Source of the DNA: an uncultured Acidobacteriota bacterium
Lineage (GTDB): Bacteria; Acidobacteriota; Thermoanaerobaculia; UBA5066
Reading direction: 5' to 3'
Length of the DNA stretch: 9,044 nt
Assembly (NCBI GenBank): GCA_937902605.1
Contig: CALFNC010000438.1
Span: 1 to 9,044, forward strand
A model generated the notes under the pieces. The model made no database searches, had not been told where the DNA came from, and was given only the letters and a program-made list of their open reading frames with translations. This document shows positions 7,348 through 9,044 of the stretch, one piece after another (positions within the stretch are counted from its first letter, which is position 1; each line of letters begins with the position of its first letter). The position numbers and the translations under genes are program-made.

Positions 7348-7371
7348 CGAGAGCATAGGATCTCGAACGTG
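7348..7371 (+). promoter_or_regulatory. Ribosome-binding site in a potential hairpin loop, deciding a GTG start
   Basis: AGGA at 7357-7360 lies eight bases before GTG at 7369, good spacing for a Shine-Dalgarno site, and this is why that start was chosen. CGAGA (7348-7352) and TCTCG (7361-7365) are perfect reverse complements, so the AGGA falls in the 8-base loop of a possible 5-bp hairpin. Exposing the site in a loop would not block ribosomes. The pairing may be incidental. Confidence 0.45.
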
Positions 7372-7695
7372 CAGCAGGACGACCTGATTCGCCTGATCGA
7401 GCGGTTCCATCGCGCATTCCCGGCCGACCCGCCGGGGGCGCTTCGTGACTTCCTTCGCGTGGAGGAGTGGCTTCGGCGGGATGGTGACGACGCGGGGGCC
7501 CGGGCCCTGGCCGACGCGCTATGGGTCCTGGCTCCCGAGATCCCGTTCGCCTCGGACGAGGCCCGGGCCGCGTTCTTTCACGGCCTCGCCCACTTCCTAG
7601 CCTCTCCGGGGCCTGCGTTCGACGAGGAGCGGGCCCGCGAAGCGATGGAGGTGCCGCGGATGATCCGGGAAAAGCAGCCGGACGCCCACGGCTGA
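7369..7695 (+). CDS. Small hypothetical protein, 108 residues
   Basis: I do not recognise a family. With the GTG start the protein begins MQQDDLIRLIERFHRAFP and ends EKQPDAHG. It looks soluble and largely helical, rich in Ala, Arg, Asp and Glu, with no signal peptide, membrane segment, cysteine or obvious metal or catalytic motif. Segments such as LRDFLRVEEWLRRDGD and ARALADALWVLAPEIPF suggest short amphipathic helices packed around aromatic residues. The frame stays open back through the tRNA gene to about 7087, but the AGGA eight bases before 7369 and the tRNA at 7209-7307 make the GTG the sensible start. The sigma-54 regulator gene starts 37 bases downstream on the same strand, so the two could share a transcript. 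Nothing links its function to either neighbour. Confidence 0.65.
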   Translation: MQQDDLIRLIERFHRAFPADPPGALRDFLRVEEWLRRDGDDAGARALADALWVLAPEIPFASDEARAAFFHGLAHFLASPGPAFDEERAREAMEVPRMIREKQPDAHG

Positions 7696-7699
7696 ACGC

Positions 7700-7715
7700 G
7701 ATCGATTCCTCGATC
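7700..7715 (+). other. Short inverted repeat between the small CDS and the regulator gene
   Basis: GATCGA (7700-7705) and TCGATC (7710-7715) pair perfectly around a TTCC loop, four bases after the stop of the 108-residue CDS. The stem is only six pairs and is followed by CTTTATCCTT rather than a T run, so it is a weak terminator candidate at best. It may stabilise or attenuate the transcript before the regulator start at 7733. Confidence 0.3.
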
Positions 7716-7732
7716 CTTTATCCTTCCGGGCG

Positions 7733-9044
7733 ATGAGCCGACGGATTCTGGTCTGCGACGACGAAGCCGACATCCGGGAGTCGCTCGCCCTTCTTCTTCG
7801 CGACGAGGGGTACGACGTCGTCTCCGTCTCCAGCGGACCGGCCGCGGTGTCGGAGGCGGCAGAGGCCGACGCCCTGCTGCTCGACATCAAGATGACGGGA
7901 CAGGATGGTCTCGAGACGCTGGCCGAGATCCGGAAGCGGGGTCTGCGTCTGCCGGTCGTCATGATCTCCGGCCACGCCGACATCCGGACCGCGATGGAGG
8001 CGATCCGCGCCGGGGCGAACGACTTCCTCGAGAAGCCGCTCTCGACCGAGCACGTCCTGCACGCGCTCCGGCGCGTTCTCGACGCGAGCCGCCTCACCCG
8101 CGAGAACGAGGAGCTGCGCGGGCGCCTCGGCCTCACGCGGATCGTCGGGTCGAGCGCGCGGATGAAGCGCCTCCTGTCGGAGGTCGCGCGCGCCGCGCCG
8201 ACGCCGGCAACGATCCTCGTGAGGGGGCCCAGCGGCACCGGGAAGGAGCTGGTCGCGCGCGCCATCCACGACGGCTCGCTCGTCCGGTCGGGGCCGTTCG
8301 TCCAGGTGAACTGCGCGGCGATCCCGGACTCGCTCATCGAGTCCGAGCTGTTCGGCCACGAGCGGGGCTCATTCACCGGCGCGGACCGCAAGCAGGTGGG
8401 GAAGTTCGTGGAGGCGGACGGCGGGACGATCTTCCTGGACGAGGTCGGCGACATGTCTGCCCCGGCCCAGGCCAAGGTCCTGCGGGTCCTCCAGGAGGGC
8501 GAGGTCGAGCCGGTCGGCAGCCCGCGCGTCATCAAGGTGAAGGTCCGCGTGGTGGCGGCGACCAACCGGGACCTGGAAGGGATGATCCGCGAGGGGAAGT
8601 TCCGCGAGGACCTCTACTACCGGCTGAATGTTCTGGAGTTGGCGACGCCGCCCCTCTCGGAGCACGCCGAGGACGTCCCGGAGCTGGCGCTCTTCTTCTC
8701 GACACAGTTCGCCCGGACGAACAACTACCGCCCCCGCCGCTTCACGGACGCCGCGCTCGAGGAGCTGGCCGCGCGCCCGTGGCCCGGGAATGTCCGCGAG
8801 CTGAAGAACCTGATCGAGCGGGTGATGATCATGTCCGAGGGCGAGACGATCGACCGTCCGCAGCTCGCGGGATGGGGAGCGGCGCCGGCCGGGCGAGAGA
8901 CCGCGGCTCCCGTCGTCGTCCGGGGGGGACGGGTCGTCCGGCCCGAGGGCGAGGACGAGGCGGCACCGCTGTCGCCGCTGTCGCGGCTGCCATCTGACGG
9001 GAGCTGGCCGAAGCTGGTGACGACCCCCTCGCGCCAGGCGTTCC
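7733..9044 (+). CDS. Sigma-54-dependent response regulator, NtrC family (NtrX-like), 3'-truncated by window end
   Basis: Two-component transcription activator that, when phosphorylated by a sensor kinase, hydrolyses ATP to open sigma-54 promoters. The 437 codons present show a receiver domain (about 4-116) with acidic pocket D9/D10, phosphoacceptor D51 (LLLDIKM), S79 (ISGH) and K101 (LEKP). The AAA+ domain (about 137-375) has Walker A GPSGTGKE (165-172), sigma-54 contact loop GSFTGA (212-217), Walker B TIFLDE (232-237), AATNRDL, FREDLYYRLNV and WPGNVREL. An acidic, proline-containing linker then runs to the window end, so the Fis-type helix-turn-helix is not seen. The receiver wording (DGLETL, VVMISGHADIRTAMEAI) resembles NtrX. 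PPLSEHAED (306-314) replaces the usual PPLRERRED. The ATG follows a stop 37 bases upstream and has no clear Shine-Dalgarno site; other starts are not obvious because the receiver needs this N-terminus. Its cognate kinase is not in the window. Confidence 0.93.
   Translation, partial: MSRRILVCDDEADIRESLALLLRDEGYDVVSVSSGPAAVSEAAEADALLLDIKMTGQDGLETLAEIRKRGLRLPVVMISGHADIRTAMEAIRAGANDFLEKPLSTEHVLHALRRVLDASRLTRENEELRGRLGLTRIVGSSARMKRLLSEVARAAPTPATILVRGPSGTGKELVARAIHDGSLVRSGPFVQVNCAAIPDSLIESELFGHERGSFTGADRKQVGKFVEADGGTIFLDEVGDMSAPAQAKVLRVLQEGEVEPVGSPRVIKVKVRVVAATNRDLEGMIREGKFREDLYYRLNVLELATPPLSEHAEDVPELALFFSTQFARTNNYRPRRFTDAALEELAARPWPGNVRELKNLIERVMIMSEGETIDRPQLAGWGAAPAGRETAAPVVVRGGRVVRPEGEDEAAPLSPLSRLPSDGSWPKLVTTPSRQAF

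Noticed and set aside
7087..7368. Upstream extension of the 108-residue CDS to an earlier ATG
   Set aside because: The extended frame runs through the addB start region and the whole tRNA-Sec gene. The GTG at 7369 has its own well-spaced AGGA.
7308..7368. Rho-independent terminator after selC
   Set aside because: The GC-rich stretch can pair weakly but has no T run, so no terminator is claimed.
7693..7736. UGA at the end of the 108-residue CDS followed by a hairpin, as a possible selenocysteine codon with SECIS
   Set aside because: selC and the hairpin at 7700-7715 make this tempting, but the residue before UGA is in an AHG context without a UxxC or CxxU redox motif. Reading through gives an Arg/Pro-rich shadow frame inside the regulator gene, and the stem is short.

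Overview
The window reads as one end of a metagenome-assembled contig from a high-GC bacterium. Nearly every codon ends in G or C, and open antisense frames are abundant, as expected at this base composition. Gene content (AddAB-type recombination nuclease, a bacterial STT3-like glycosyltransferase, a selenocysteine tRNA, an NtrX-like sigma-54 activator) would fit Acidobacteriota or a delta-proteobacterial-type lineage. No taxonomic marker is present, so this is only a guess. The first 45 bases are not biological: they match the Illumina TruSeq indexed (i7/P7 side) adapter, including a 6-base index.

Minus-strand block (46-7161): three genes run leftwards as a tight operon, addB (GTG start at 7161), addA (ATG at 3955) and an STT3/PglB-like membrane protein (ATG at 728, cut off by the adapter). 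Both junctions are 4-base ATGA overlaps, so translation is probably coupled. AddA carries all the UvrD-type helicase motifs plus a C-terminal RecB-type nuclease. AddB has lost its Walker A but keeps a PD-(D/E)XK nuclease and a four-cysteine iron-sulfur site. Together they should form the two-nuclease, one-motor AddAB complex that resects double-strand breaks for RecA. Why a glycosyltransferase is fused to this operon is unclear.

Divergent spacer and plus-strand block (7162-9044): a 35-base palindrome sits in the 47-base gap between addB and a selenocysteine tRNA gene (selC, anticodon TCA, 7209-7307, CCA encoded). selC implies that the organism inserts selenocysteine at UGA. It is followed by a short degenerate direct repeat, a small unrecognised 108-residue protein (7369-7695) whose ribosome-binding site lies in a potential hairpin loop, and the first 437 codons of an NtrC/NtrX-family sigma-54-dependent response regulator (7733 to the window end). 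The regulator is truncated before its DNA-binding domain.

I found no CRISPR array, transposase gene, phage gene or convincing rho-independent terminator. The most useful points for a second look are the adapter contamination, the selC gene with an unpaired eighth acceptor position, the palindrome at the addB/selC divergence, and the addA/STT3 translational coupling.
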